The notes below the pieces were generated by a model that saw only the letters and a program-made list of their open reading frames with translations, ran no database searches and had not been told where the DNA came from. Below, one piece after another: positions 16,095 to 25,914 of a stretch of 64,000 nucleotides of DNA. The stretch spans positions 3,530 to 67,529 of the forward strand of contig DAOSES010000013.1 of the NCBI GenBank assembly GCA_035363255.1, written 5' to 3'. Position numbers and translations under genes: made by a program. This DNA comes from T3SED10-260 sp035363255 (GTDB taxonomy: Bacteria; Caldisericota; Caldisericia; UBA6126). The first letter of the stretch is position 1. Each line of letters begins with the position of its first letter.

Positions 16095-18899
16095 TTATTT
16101 TATTGAAACTTTGGATTTTTCATTTTCCAGGTGTTGTTTTAAAAATTGACCTGTAAAAGAGTCTTTATTTTGCATGATTTTTTCGGGAGTGCCAGAGGCG
16201 ACAATTTTCCCACCAAACTCTCCTCCTCCTGGTCCAAGATCCACAATATAATCAGCACATTTGATGACATCTAAGTGGTGTTCAATGACCAAGACGGTAT
16301 TACCCATATCTACCAAACGATTTAACACATTCATGAGCATTTTAATATCAGCAAAGTGGAGCCCGGTAGTGGGTTCATCGAGGATATAAAAGGTTTTGCC
16401 TTCTGTCTTCTTGGAAAGCTCATAAGCAAGCTTGATTCGCTGAGCTTCTCCACCTGAAAGAGTGGTAGAGGATTGTCCCAGTTTGATATATCCCAAGCCA
16501 ACCTCTTGAAGTAGTTGTAGTTTTTTTTTCGTCACAGGAAATCTGGCAAAGAGCTCTAATGCTTCATCAACGGTTAAATCAAGCAATTCTGCAATATGAT
16601 ATCCTTTGAAACGGACTTCCAGGGTTTCTTGATTAAATCGCTTGCCCTCGCAAACTTCGCAAGGTACATATACATCGGGCAAAAACTGCATTTCAACTTT
16701 TTTTAAGCCATCCCCCTGGCAAGCCTCACACCTTCCTCCTTTAACATTGAAGCTGAAGCGACCCATCTTGTATCCACGCATTTTGGATTCGGGAAGAGCT
16801 TCAAAAATCTTGCGAATCTCAGTCCAAAGACCGATATAGGTGGCTGGATTGGAGCGAGGGGTGCGACCAATGGGATTTTGATCGACAATAATGATGCGCT
16901 CAAGATGTTCCAAGCCTTCCAGATTCTTCAAATGGTTAAACCAGGATTGCTTTTTCAGAAGCTTAGCTTGTAATTCTTCGTAAAGAATATCGTTGACCAA
17001 AGTGCTTTTTCCCGATCCAGAAACTCCAGTTACTCCAATCAAAAGCCCTAAAGGAAAGGATACATCTATCCCCTTGATGTTGTTGGCACATGCACCAGTG
17101 AGTTTTAATTGGATGCCATTCCCTTTTCTTCGTTTTTCAGGCAGAGGAATGTATTGACTCCCAGAGAGAAATTGACCCGTCACAGAAGCGGGATTGGACA
17201 AAATGTCTGACAGACTTCCGCTGGCAACAACTGATCCGCCATGAAGCCCGGCTCCTGGTCCGATATCCACAATAAAATCTGCTTGTCGGATGGTGTCTTC
17301 ATCATGTTCCACGACAATGACCGTATTTCCAATATCTCTCAGATGTACCAGAGTTTTGAGCAATTTTTCATTGTCTCTTGGGTGTAAGCCAATACTGGGT
17401 TCGTCCAGCACATACATAACTCCCACCAAACCCGAGCCCACCTGGGATGCCAATCTGAGTCGCTGGGCTTCTCCGCCGGATAAAGTAGCAGCTTCGCGAC
17501 TGAGAGAGAGATAGTCCAGTCCAACGTTGATAATGAAGGACAAACGGAGTGAAATCTCTTTAATGATTCTATCCGCTATGATCCATTGGCTATCTGAAAA
17601 GTGCATTTGATCAATCATGTTTTTGAGGTTGCGAAGGGATAGACTGCACAGCTCATGAATGTTGCTACCTTGAATTGTTACTGCCAGAGCTTCAGGTCGA
17701 AGACGTTTCCCCAAACACTCCGGACAGGAGTTTTTTTGCATCAATTTATCATATTCCATTAGCATCATATCTGATGTGGTCTCTTTGTATCTTCGCTCAA
17801 CCATGGGAGCCAAACCCTCAAAACGTTCGTCTCCATATACCAGTGCATGCCTGGTTTCTTCTTTGAGTTTAAGATAGGGAGTGTGAACAGATTCCTGATA
17901 TCGGGATAAGGTTTTCTCTATCCATTGCAAGGCAAAGCTATCTGATATGTTTCTGAAGCCAGGCACTTTGATAGCGCCATCATAAATGCTGAGAGACTTG
18001 TCAGGAATCAAAAGGTGCTCATCTACAGCTTTGACTACTCCGAGTCCGTCGCATTTGGTACATGCTCCCATGGGATTGTTGAAGGAAAAAAGCCTGGGCT
18101 CAAGGGGAGGAAGCTGAATATTACATTTCAAGCAGGCATATGCCTCAGACAACAAGGTGATTTCTTCTTTACCCTTGGGGGTGGTGTGTCTTATTTCCAC
18201 CAAACCCTGGCTTAGTTTTAGAGCTTGTTCAAGCGAATCTGCCATACGTGATCTTTCGCTTTTTTCAACTTGAATACGGTCGATAACTATGGAAATACTG
18301 TGTTTTTTGTTTTTATCCAGGGAAGGGGGGTCTTCCAATTCGTACATACTTCCATCAACGATAGCTCGAATGTAACCCTTTTTTAGCAATTCAGAAAAAA
18401 GATTTTTAAATTCTCCTTTTTTTTGAAGGACTACAGGGGAACAGATAGTAATAAGCTGATCTTGAAACCTGTCCAACAAGTCAGCCAGCATTTCATCAAT
18501 GGACTGACTTTTAATCTCCTGGCCACATACTGGGCAATGAGGAGTGCCGATACGAGCGTATAACAAGCGTAGATAGTCGTATATTTCGGTCATGGTACCT
18601 ACGGTGGATCGGGGATTACGACTACCTGCGTGTTGAGTGATAGCGATGGTAGGGGAAAGCCCTTCGATTTCATCTACATCAGGCTTTTTGATTTCTCCGA
18701 TAAATTGTCTGGCATAAGTTGAGAGTGATTCCAGATACCTGCGTTGACCTTCTGCATATAAAGTATCAAAGGCAAGGGATGACTTGCCTGATCCAGAAAG
18801 TCCTGTAATCACAATCAAACGATCTCGGGGAAGCTCCAGGTGGATGTTTTTTAGGTTGTGGACTCGAGCACCTCGAATGCGAATACTGGAAGTGCTCAT
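16095..18899 (-). CDS. uvrA: Excinuclease ABC subunit A
   Basis: UvrA is the damage-sensing ATPase of nucleotide excision repair. The 934-aa length is standard. Two ABC modules are seen: Walker A GLSGSGKSS near residue 33 and GVSGSGKST near 625, each with an LSGGEAQR signature. Zinc-binding CPVCG, CxxC and CEACQGDG...CEVCEG motifs are present. The start overlaps the pyrG stop codon by one base (ATGA type), so the two genes are translationally coupled. uvrB and uvrC are not in the window. Confidence 0.98.
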   Translation of the reverse strand: MSTSSIRIRGARVHNLKNIHLELPRDRLIVITGLSGSGKSSLAFDTLYAEGQRRYLESLSTYARQFIGEIKKPDVDEIEGLSPTIAITQHAGSRNPRSTVGTMTEIYDYLRLLYARIGTPHCPVCGQEIKSQSIDEMLADLLDRFQDQLITICSPVVLQKKGEFKNLFSELLKKGYIRAIVDGSMYELEDPPSLDKNKKHSISIVIDRIQVEKSERSRMADSLEQALKLSQGLVEIRHTTPKGKEEITLLSEAYACLKCNIQLPPLEPRLFSFNNPMGACTKCDGLGVVKAVDEHLLIPDKSLSIYDGAIKVPGFRNISDSFALQWIEKTLSRYQESVHTPYLKLKEETRHALVYGDERFEGLAPMVERRYKETTSDMMLMEYDKLMQKNSCPECLGKRLRPEALAVTIQGSNIHELCSLSLRNLKNMIDQMHFSDSQWIIADRIIKEISLRLSFIINVGLDYLSLSREAATLSGGEAQRLRLASQVGSGLVGVMYVLDEPSIGLHPRDNEKLLKTLVHLRDIGNTVIVVEHDEDTIRQADFIVDIGPGAGLHGGSVVASGSLSDILSNPASVTGQFLSGSQYIPLPEKRRKGNGIQLKLTGACANNIKGIDVSFPLGLLIGVTGVSGSGKSTLVNDILYEELQAKLLKKQSWFNHLKNLEGLEHLERIIIVDQNPIGRTPRSNPATYIGLWTEIRKIFEALPESKMRGYKMGRFSFNVKGGRCEACQGDGLKKVEMQFLPDVYVPCEVCEGKRFNQETLEVRFKGYHIAELLDLTVDEALELFARFPVTKKKLQLLQEVGLGYIKLGQSSTTLSGGEAQRIKLAYELSKKTEGKTFYILDEPTTGLHFADIKMLMNVLNRLVDMGNTVLVIEHHLDVIKCADYIVDLGPGGGEFGGKIVASGTPEKIMQNKDSFTGQFLKQHLENEKSKVSIK

Positions 18900-20527
18900 C
18901 AGTCTATTTTTGCATCGTGTTTCGTTTCGCTATATTTCAAGCAAGCTTCAACAAATGCTGTAAATACGGGTTCGGGGCGAGTTGGACGGGAAACATACTC
19001 AGGATGAAATTGACAACCAAAATAGAAGGGATGATTTTTGAGTTCAATGATTTCAACCAGGTTTTTTTCTTGATATATTCCAGAAAATATCATTTGAGCT
19101 GATTCAAACCGCACTTTAAACATATTGTTGAACTCGTAACGATGTCGATGTCGCTGGTGGATTTCAGGCTTTTGATAGATCTGATGAGCCAGGGTATTTT
19201 GGGATATCTTACAGGTAAAAAGACCCAATCTCATGGTTGCGCCTTTTTGAGTGGTTTGTTTTTGTTCTGGCATGAGATCGATTACTGGGTAGGGAGTTCC
19301 AGGGTCGAACTCAGTGGAGTTGGCATGGGTAAAACGCAGGCAATTACGAGCAAAATCAATGACTGCAATTTGCATACCAAGACAGATTCCAAAAAAGGGA
19401 ACTTGTTTTTCGCGCGCAAATTTGGACGCTAAAATCATTCCTTCCACTCCTCGTTTGCCAAAACCCCCAGGAATGAGTATGCCATCAAACTTTTGGAGAG
19501 TTTCCTGATATTGGTCATTTTCCAGCTCTTCAGCAGCAATCCAATGAATATTGACTTTGACTTTGTTGGGGATTTGTGCATGCTTTAAAGCTTCAGTAAG
19601 GGAGATATAAGCATCGCACATGCTGGTATATTTGCCAACGATGGCGATATCCACTGATTTGGTTAAAATATTCATGATATTGACGGTGCGTTCCCATTCA
19701 TCGAGTTGACTGGGGCGATCTTCCAGCCGACATAAACCAAGTATGGCCTTACAGATGCCTTCGTTTTCGATGAGTAAAGGTACATCATAGATGTTGCCCA
19801 CATCCACCACTGAGAACACCATCTCTTTGTCCACATCGCAGAAGAGGGATATCTTTTCTTTGATTTCGTTGTTGATAGCCACATCCGATCGACAGGCAAT
19901 GATATCTGGCTGGATTCCTACTTTTCTAAGCTCTGCAACACTGTGTTGGGTGGGTTTGGTTTTGAGCTCTCCAGTGGACTTGAGATGGGGTAGATAGGTC
20001 AGATGAAGAATAATCACATCTCCGTCGGGGTGCTCATTTTTGAATTCGCGGATGGCTTCAAGAAAGGGCAAGCCTTCAATGTCACCCACAGTGCCTCCCA
20101 CTTCACCAAGGATAATATCAGGTTGTTCAGCCTCCTCAAGCTGTAAGAGACGTTTTTTGATCTCGTTGGTTAAATGAGGAATCACTTGAACGGTTGCACC
20201 TAAAAAATCACCTTTTCGTTCCATGGAAATAACGCTTGAATAAACCGAACCGGAAGTTACGTTGCTCAAACGAGTAAGGTTGGTGTCTAAAAAGCGTTCG
20301 TAGTGACCTAAATCAAGATCAGTTTCTGCGCCATCATCGGTCACAAAAACCTCTCCATGCTGATAAGGATTTTGCAAACCTGCATCAACATTGAGATAGG
20401 GGTCAAATTTTAGGATGGATACCTTATAGCCTTTGGCAATCAAGACTCTTCCAAGCGAGGAGGACAGGATACCTTTGCCAAGAGAAGACATGACTCCACC
20501 AATAACAAAAATAAATTTTGCGCTCAT
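18899..20527 (-). CDS. pyrG: CTP synthase
   Basis: PyrG converts UTP to CTP with glutamine. At 542 aa it is full length. The N-terminal synthase domain begins with KFIFVIGGVMSSLGKG and contains the DPYLNVDAG metal/UTP site. The class I glutamine amidotransferase domain has its nucleophile in FFGICLGMQ and the catalytic His/Glu in FHPEYVSRP. It sits 24 bp downstream of ddl and overlaps uvrA by one base. Confidence 0.98.
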   Translation of the reverse strand: MSAKFIFVIGGVMSSLGKGILSSSLGRVLIAKGYKVSILKFDPYLNVDAGLQNPYQHGEVFVTDDGAETDLDLGHYERFLDTNLTRLSNVTSGSVYSSVISMERKGDFLGATVQVIPHLTNEIKKRLLQLEEAEQPDIILGEVGGTVGDIEGLPFLEAIREFKNEHPDGDVIILHLTYLPHLKSTGELKTKPTQHSVAELRKVGIQPDIIACRSDVAINNEIKEKISLFCDVDKEMVFSVVDVGNIYDVPLLIENEGICKAILGLCRLEDRPSQLDEWERTVNIMNILTKSVDIAIVGKYTSMCDAYISLTEALKHAQIPNKVKVNIHWIAAEELENDQYQETLQKFDGILIPGGFGKRGVEGMILASKFAREKQVPFFGICLGMQIAVIDFARNCLRFTHANSTEFDPGTPYPVIDLMPEQKQTTQKGATMRLGLFTCKISQNTLAHQIYQKPEIHQRHRHRYEFNNMFKVRFESAQMIFSGIYQEKNLVEIIELKNHPFYFGCQFHPEYVSRPTRPEPVFTAFVEACLKYSETKHDAKID

Positions 20528-20551
20528 TTTTGATCCCCCTTATTTAAATTT

Positions 20552-21607
20552 CTAACCATAGTTATAACTAATTCTTCGTTGAATTGCCAAATCAATCAAT
20601 TCATCAAGCAAATCCGGATACTTTAATCCGCTTGCCTCCCAAAGCTTGGGATACATGCTGATGGAGGTAAATCCTGGGATCGTGTTTACTTCATTTAGAT
20701 ATATTTTGTTGGTGTTTGTCTCAACAAAAAAATCTACACGAGCCATCCCGTAGCATCGAAGGTGTTGAAAAATGAAGCATGCCTGGGATTGGATATGGCT
20801 CAGGATATCTGCAGGCAGAGTAGCGGGAATAAGGAGTTTGGTCGAAGCTTCGATGTATTTTGCTTCATAGTCATAAAACTCTCTCAGAGGGATAATCTCG
20901 CCAGGAACAGAAGATCGAATTTTATCATAACTACCTAAAACACTACATTCGATTTCTCTTCCTTGAATACCTTGCTCGATAATAATTTCACGATCAAAGG
21001 AAAAAGCTTTTTTAATACACTCTTCAAGATCTTGCTTGTTTTTACATTTGCTGATACCAATGCTGGAACCACCATGACTTGGTTTGATGAATACGGGTAA
21101 GGTGAAGCTTGAAAGCACATTATCCACGATATCAGTGAGAGGGGTATTGGAAAAATAATAAGAAAAAGGAACTTGCTCCAGCTTCGTATTTTTAAGTACT
21201 GCTTTAGTGACTGACTTGTTCATACATATACTGGATCCTTCGACATTGCTTCCAACGTAAGGAATACCAAGGGTGTCAAAAAAGCCCTGGATCCATCCGT
21301 CTTCTCCTCCAAGACCGTGAAGTACTGGAAAAACAACATCTATTGGAAAAAACTCATCCTTCCAGTAGTATCCCTGCTTCGATCCCTGAGCGCAAAAGCT
21401 CAAAGAAGTCTCACTACAGGGAACTTCAGCAATTTCATCCAGCTCTTGCATGGTGAAAACACTCATCAAGCCGCGCTGGTCTATGCCTAAAAGATGTAGA
21501 TCATATTTGTTGGCATCGAGATGATGAGCTACCGATCTGGCTGAAATGATTGAAATCCCATGCTCGCTTGAAATACCTCCAAATAGCACTGCTATAGCTT
21601 TTTTCAT
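20552..21607 (-). CDS. ddl: D-alanine--D-alanine ligase
   Basis: The ATP-grasp enzyme makes the D-Ala-D-Ala end of peptidoglycan precursors. The N-terminus reads VLFGGISSEHGISI and the first substrate loop HGLGGEDGWIQG. The C-terminal metal/substrate box is LNEVNTIPGFTSISMYPKLW. Length is 351 aa. It overlaps the preceding phosphatase gene by 4 bp. The other cell-wall genes usually near ddl (murF, ftsA and so on) are absent. Confidence 0.96.
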   Translation of the reverse strand: MKKAIAVLFGGISSEHGISIISARSVAHHLDANKYDLHLLGIDQRGLMSVFTMQELDEIAEVPCSETSLSFCAQGSKQGYYWKDEFFPIDVVFPVLHGLGGEDGWIQGFFDTLGIPYVGSNVEGSSICMNKSVTKAVLKNTKLEQVPFSYYFSNTPLTDIVDNVLSSFTLPVFIKPSHGGSSIGISKCKNKQDLEECIKKAFSFDREIIIEQGIQGREIECSVLGSYDKIRSSVPGEIIPLREFYDYEAKYIEASTKLLIPATLPADILSHIQSQACFIFQHLRCYGMARVDFFVETNTNKIYLNEVNTIPGFTSISMYPKLWEASGLKYPDLLDELIDLAIQRRISYNYG

Positions 21608-22263
21608 GCTTCCTCTCTTTTTTTCTTGTTTGCCAGCACAGTTGGAATAAATAAATCATTATAGTAATTGTTTTTATATGGAATGGAAGTGTCAATATGG
21701 ATAGTATGAAAACCGAGTTGTCTTGCGGTGGCAATGTTTTCTTTCATATCGTCCACAAAAAAGGTATTTGAAACAAGCAGACCTGCATGGGATATAACTT
21801 TTTGGAAGGCAGACACATGTGGTTTTCCTTGGTATGAAACGAAGTGGATATCAAAGATATGCTTAACTCGATGACTTATATTGAGGGCTTCAAGTACCCG
21901 TTTTGCATAAAAGCCAGGAGCGTTGGTGAAAATATAAAAGGGTACACTGATATCCTGTTCGACAAATTCAATGAGCGAGGGATCGCTTTTCACAAAGCTA
22001 TCTAAAGGGAAATCATGGACTTCTTGCAAAAAATCATCTGCCTTGACTTGGTGGTGGAGCATCAGACCAAGCAAAGTATTGCCATATTCTTCAATAAAGC
22101 GAGTTCTGACTTGATTTACTTCGCTGGGGTCCATGCCCAGGTTTTTCATGATATAGTTATTCATACGTTGGTTGATGTGCTGATACAAACCATTATCGTA
22201 GGGGTAGATACAATTGTCCAGATCAATCAACCAATCCATGTTATGTTGGCTAAACACAAGCAA
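21604..22263 (-). CDS. HAD-superfamily pyrimidine 5'-nucleotidase-like phosphatase
   Basis: The HAD motifs are in order: DLDNCIYP (motif I, nucleophile Asp), IFTNAPG (motif II), the lysine in QGKPHVSAF (motif III) and FFVDDMKENI (motif IV). The DLDNTLYP-type motif I and overall pattern match the SDT1/PHM8 pyrimidine 5'-nucleotidase group. The frame opens at a TTG (22263) behind AAAGGA; an ATG at 22239 begins directly before motif I and may be the true start. The 4-bp overlap with ddl suggests a phosphatase-ddl-pyrG-uvrA operon. Confidence 0.8.
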   Translation of the reverse strand: MLVFSQHNMDWLIDLDNCIYPYDNGLYQHINQRMNNYIMKNLGMDPSEVNQVRTRFIEEYGNTLLGLMLHHQVKADDFLQEVHDFPLDSFVKSDPSLIEFVEQDISVPFYIFTNAPGFYAKRVLEALNISHRVKHIFDIHFVSYQGKPHVSAFQKVISHAGLLVSNTFFVDDMKENIATARQLGFHTIHIDTSIPYKNNYYNDLFIPTVLANKKKREEA

Positions 22264-22345
22264 GCTATCCTTTCATTTATTTCCCAAGTTTGTAGCACAG
22301 GATATAATATACTCATTTGTAATGTTTAGACCAGGGAGAGAATAA

Positions 22346-23539
22346 ATGAGCCACAAACCCTTGGAGGGTGTTCGAATTTTGGATTTGACTCGAGTTTTGG
22401 CAGGTCCTACTGCCAGCATGATATTAGGAGATCTGGGCGCAGATGTGATTAAGGTTGAAAATCCAATGAGTGGAGACGAAACCCGACAATGGGGTCCCCC
22501 TTTTCAAGAGGGAGAAAGCGCATATTACTTTTGTGCCAATCGCAATAAGCGTTCTATCGCTCTCGATTTAAAACATCCACTATCTCGTCCCATTCTCAAA
22601 AAACTTACTCTTCTTTCCGATGTGGTGATGCTCAATTTACCAAATCGTCATATTGAAAAGTTAGACTTAAGCGAAACTTACTTCAGGTCTATCAAAGAAG
22701 ACATAATCTGGGCTAATATTTCAGGCTTTGGTATTCAGGGATCCAAAAAGGATGATGCAGGCTATGATATCATGATCCAGGGTTTAAGCGGTTTAATGAG
22801 TATCACTGGGGAAAGAGAAGGCCAACCCATGAAGCTTGGAGTGGCTATTGCTGATGTTCTGACTGCTCTTTATACCGTCATAGCAGTAGTATCTGCTCTT
22901 TTTCAACGTAAAGACTCTGCTCAGGGCTGTGCGATCGATAACTCCCTTCTGGAGTGTACCATGGCAAGTCTCGTCAATGTTGCCAGCAGTTACTTAATGA
23001 ATCATCAAACACCCCAACGATTTGGAAATGAGCATCCCAATATTGTTCCCTATCAGGTTTTTAAAGCAGAAGACAAGTATTTCATTCTTGCAGTTGGCAA
23101 CGATCAGCAGTGGCAAAAAGCTTGCCAAGTCTTAAATCAGACGGAATTGAGCCAAAATCCCAGGTTTTCTACCAATCAACTCAGGGTTGCCCATCGCTCT
23201 GAGCTCATTCCCCTTTTGTCTGCTATTTTTCTCAACTATCAAGCTTCGGATTTGCTTGCTAGGTTTTCTTCCGTGGGCATACCCTGTGGCTTGGTTCGTT
23301 CTCTTCCTGAGGCTTTTCAAGATCCCTATCTGCGGGAACGCAATTTTGTTCATGATCTTGAGCATCCCACCGCAGGTCAAATTACCCTGATGTCCAACCC
23401 TATCCATTTTTCTCATATCGATCTCGATATCAGTCGTCATCCACCTCTGCTTGGCGAACATACCAAGGAAATTATGACCTTTCTTGGCTATTCCGATCAG
23501 GAAATAAATGAGTTGATATTGCAAAAAGTTATTCGATAA
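22346..23539 (+). CDS. Family III CoA-transferase (CaiB/BaiF)
   Basis: The 397-aa protein begins LEGVRILDLTRVLAGPTASMILGDLGADVIKVE, split across the classic CaiB/BaiF start, and has the RNKRSIALDLK box and the catalytic aspartate in LGVAIADVLT. Such enzymes move CoA between carboxylic acids. The acid pair cannot be told from sequence. It has a GGGAGAG ribosome site and lies 69 bp before guaB with no terminator between. In an anaerobe with butyrate kinases, a role in amino-acid or organic-acid fermentation is plausible. Confidence 0.9.
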   Translation: MSHKPLEGVRILDLTRVLAGPTASMILGDLGADVIKVENPMSGDETRQWGPPFQEGESAYYFCANRNKRSIALDLKHPLSRPILKKLTLLSDVVMLNLPNRHIEKLDLSETYFRSIKEDIIWANISGFGIQGSKKDDAGYDIMIQGLSGLMSITGEREGQPMKLGVAIADVLTALYTVIAVVSALFQRKDSAQGCAIDNSLLECTMASLVNVASSYLMNHQTPQRFGNEHPNIVPYQVFKAEDKYFILAVGNDQQWQKACQVLNQTELSQNPRFSTNQLRVAHRSELIPLLSAIFLNYQASDLLARFSSVGIPCGLVRSLPEAFQDPYLRERNFVHDLEHPTAGQITLMSNPIHFSHIDLDISRHPPLLGEHTKEIMTFLGYSDQEINELILQKVIR

Positions 23540-23608
23540 CTTATCAGATATGGTTGCATATACTGCAATTTTAAATAGACTAATGAAAACGATGCTCAGG
23601 AGGTTGAT

Positions 23609-25075
23609 ATGAAATACACACAAAAGATTCTAAAAGAAACTTTGACCTTTGATGACGTGCTTTTGCTTCCTGATCATTCATTGGTGCTTCCCAAAGAAGT
23701 ATCCCTCAAAACCAAACTAACTTCTAACATCGATATTCAAATACCTATTCTCAGCGCTGCCATGGATCGAGTTACCGAATCTCGCCTTGCGATTGACCTT
23801 GCTCGTCAAGGCGGTATTGGGATCATCCACAAGAGTATGAGCCCCGAAAAGCAAGCCCAGGAAATTGACCGGGTAAAACGTTCTGAAAGCGGTTTAATCA
23901 CCGATCCTGTCACCCTCAACGAAGAAGCTACCGTGCGTGATGCTTTGCAATTAATGGAGCGTTACCATATTTCCGGAGTTCCTATCGTTCGAGGAGAAAA
24001 GCTGGTAGGAATCCTTACCAATCGAGACATCCGCTTTGTAAGCAATTATGACCAACGGGTAACTGAGGTGATGACCAAAGATCATCTCATCACTGCTCCT
24101 GTTGGAACCTCCATCGATGATGCCCGAAACATTCTTAAAAACTATAAAGTGGAAAAATTGCTTATCGTTGACTCTCAAAACAATTTAAAAGGCTTACTAA
24201 CCATCAAAGATATCAACAAAAAACTCCAATATCCCAATGCTTGCAAGGATGAACTTGGCAGACTTCGCGTTGGTGCAGCAGTATCGCGATCAGCCGATAC
24301 ATTTAAGCGTGTGGAGCTCCTGGAAAAAGCTGGAATTGATGTAGTGGTGGTTGATTCGGCTCATGGACATAGTGAGGGTATCATAGCCCTGGTGAGAGAA
24401 ATTCGTCAGCAATATCCCAAGCTTGATATTATTGCAGGGAATGTAGCTACCGCCAAAGCAACTGAAGCTCTTATCCAAGCTGGTGCAACAGCCGTCAAAG
24501 TAGGTATTGGTCCTGGATCAATATGCACTACTCGAGTAATAGCGGGGGTGGGTGTTCCTCAGCTTTCTGCCATAATGGACTGTGCAGAGGCCGGAGATGC
24601 TCATAATATACCAGTGATTGCTGATGGTGGCATACGCTATTCGGGTGACATCATCAAAGCCCTTGCTGCTGGTGCCCACACGGTCATGTTAGGTAGTCTA
24701 TTGGCAGGTTTGGATGAAAGTCCTGGAGATACTGTTTTTTATGGTGGACGCCAATATAAGGAATACCGAGGTATGGGCTCTCTGGAAGCCATACGACAGG
24801 GAAGTGGAGATCGTTACTTCCAGGATGATATAGATGCCAGCAAGCTTGTACCAGAGGGAATTGTGGGCCGTGTACCCTACCGAGGAAAACTGCAGGACTT
24901 CGTTTATCAGTTGTTGGGAGGAGTTCGCGCGGGAATGGGTTATACTGGCTCAGCCACGATAGAAGATTTGCGCAAGAAAGCTCAATTTGTTAGAGTTTCA
25001 GCCGCGGGAGTTCGGGAGTCACATCCCCACGATATTGCCATTGTCAGTGAAGCCCCTAATTATTGGGTGGAATAG
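23609..25075 (+). CDS. guaB: IMP dehydrogenase
   Basis: GuaB makes XMP from IMP, the first step toward GMP. At 488 aa it is full length. TFDDVLLLPDHS opens the TIM barrel. Two CBS domains are inserted at about residues 95-205. The catalytic cysteine lies in GPGSICTTR, and the flap contains YRGMGS. An AGGAGG site precedes the ATG. It converges with the anti-sigma gene, 3 bp apart. Confidence 0.98.
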   Translation: MKYTQKILKETLTFDDVLLLPDHSLVLPKEVSLKTKLTSNIDIQIPILSAAMDRVTESRLAIDLARQGGIGIIHKSMSPEKQAQEIDRVKRSESGLITDPVTLNEEATVRDALQLMERYHISGVPIVRGEKLVGILTNRDIRFVSNYDQRVTEVMTKDHLITAPVGTSIDDARNILKNYKVEKLLIVDSQNNLKGLLTIKDINKKLQYPNACKDELGRLRVGAAVSRSADTFKRVELLEKAGIDVVVVDSAHGHSEGIIALVREIRQQYPKLDIIAGNVATAKATEALIQAGATAVKVGIGPGSICTTRVIAGVGVPQLSAIMDCAEAGDAHNIPVIADGGIRYSGDIIKALAAGAHTVMLGSLLAGLDESPGDTVFYGGRQYKEYRGMGSLEAIRQGSGDRYFQDDIDASKLVPEGIVGRVPYRGKLQDFVYQLLGGVRAGMGYTGSATIEDLRKKAQFVRVSAAGVRESHPHDIAIVSEAPNYWVE

Positions 25076-25078
25076 ACT

Positions 25079-25345
25079 TTACTGGATTTTTTCCAAAATC
25101 TTTTGCATCAACCAGTCAGGAGCTCTAACATCAGTTTTGATGCCTTGAATTTTCTTACGTAAGGTAAAGAAGCTTTTGACTAAGTCAATGCAAATATAAC
25201 AGTTTTTTTCCCGCTTGCATTTGGATATGCGTTGCATAAAAGCAAGTTTTGCATCGTAGCTTAGACGGTGATCCACCAATTCATTGATCAGTTTTCGACA
25301 TTCCTCGCAAATTTCCAGAGGAGGGGTGTTGGTGTTTGTGTTCAT
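25079..25345 (-). CDS. Putative zinc-binding anti-sigma factor
   Basis: This 88-aa protein overlaps the ECF sigma gene by 4 bp, the usual place of its anti-sigma partner. It has the spacing of a zf-HC2-like domain: CEEC near residue 14, a DHRLS segment where DGELS is common, then SKCKREKNCYIC. There is no membrane segment, so it would act in the cytoplasm. A cysteine/histidine-based zinc or redox switch, like the RsrA group, is a reasonable inference. It is named from context and cysteines only. Confidence 0.65.
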   Translation of the reverse strand: MNTNTNTPPLEICEECRKLINELVDHRLSYDAKLAFMQRISKCKREKNCYICIDLVKSFFTLRKKIQGIKTDVRAPDWLMQKILEKIQ

Positions 25346-25860
25346 GATTTGTGCAGAAGCCTTTCTTTGAGTATCATACGACCTCGGTGTAAGCGGGATC
25401 TTACGGTTCCCACGGGAATATCAATGATGTTAGCAATCTCTTCGTAACTATGTCCTTCCAATTCGCACAAGATGATCACTTCACGAAACTCATCGGGCAG
25501 TTTGTTGATTGCTTGTTGTACTTCTCGGGTGCGCATGGCATCCAATACTTGGTTTTCGGTGTTTTTACTGCTTTCGTAAGCGATCAGTTGCTCTTCATTG
25601 TGTTCGGAAGTGGGGCGTTTTTTTTTCACTTGAGTGATATATATGTTGCGCATGATTTTGAGAATCCATGCTTTAAAATTGGTATCATTTCTAAAGCGAT
25701 GGAAAAAGGTATAGGCTCTTATAAAAGCATCCTGGGTTAAATCCTCAGCATCGTCTTTATTTTTTGTAAAATAGAGCGCCACTCGATATACATCATCTTT
25801 ATACAAGGCAAGATACTCCTCAAATTTCTTAAGCTGCTCGGAACTGTTCTTAACAGCCAT
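25342..25860 (-). CDS. ECF-type RNA polymerase sigma factor
   Basis: The 172-aa protein has sigma region 2 (YRVALYFTKNKDDAEDLTQDAF, split here at its DAEDLTQ core) and region 4 (LPDEFREVIILCELEGHSY...TVRSRLHRGR), joined by a short linker and with no region 3, typical for the RpoE/SigW group. It is the first gene of a two-gene unit with a cytoplasmic anti-sigma candidate. The target promoters are unknown; the surface-protein genes of this window are candidates only by guess. Confidence 0.92.
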   Translation of the reverse strand: MAVKNSSEQLKKFEEYLALYKDDVYRVALYFTKNKDDAEDLTQDAFIRAYTFFHRFRNDTNFKAWILKIMRNIYITQVKKKRPTSEHNEEQLIAYESSKNTENQVLDAMRTREVQQAINKLPDEFREVIILCELEGHSYEEIANIIDIPVGTVRSRLHRGRMILKERLLHKS

Positions 25861-25914
25861 TACTTAGTTTCTCTAATATAAAGCAATGTATATTTGTGCA
25901 TTTTAGTTCATTTT

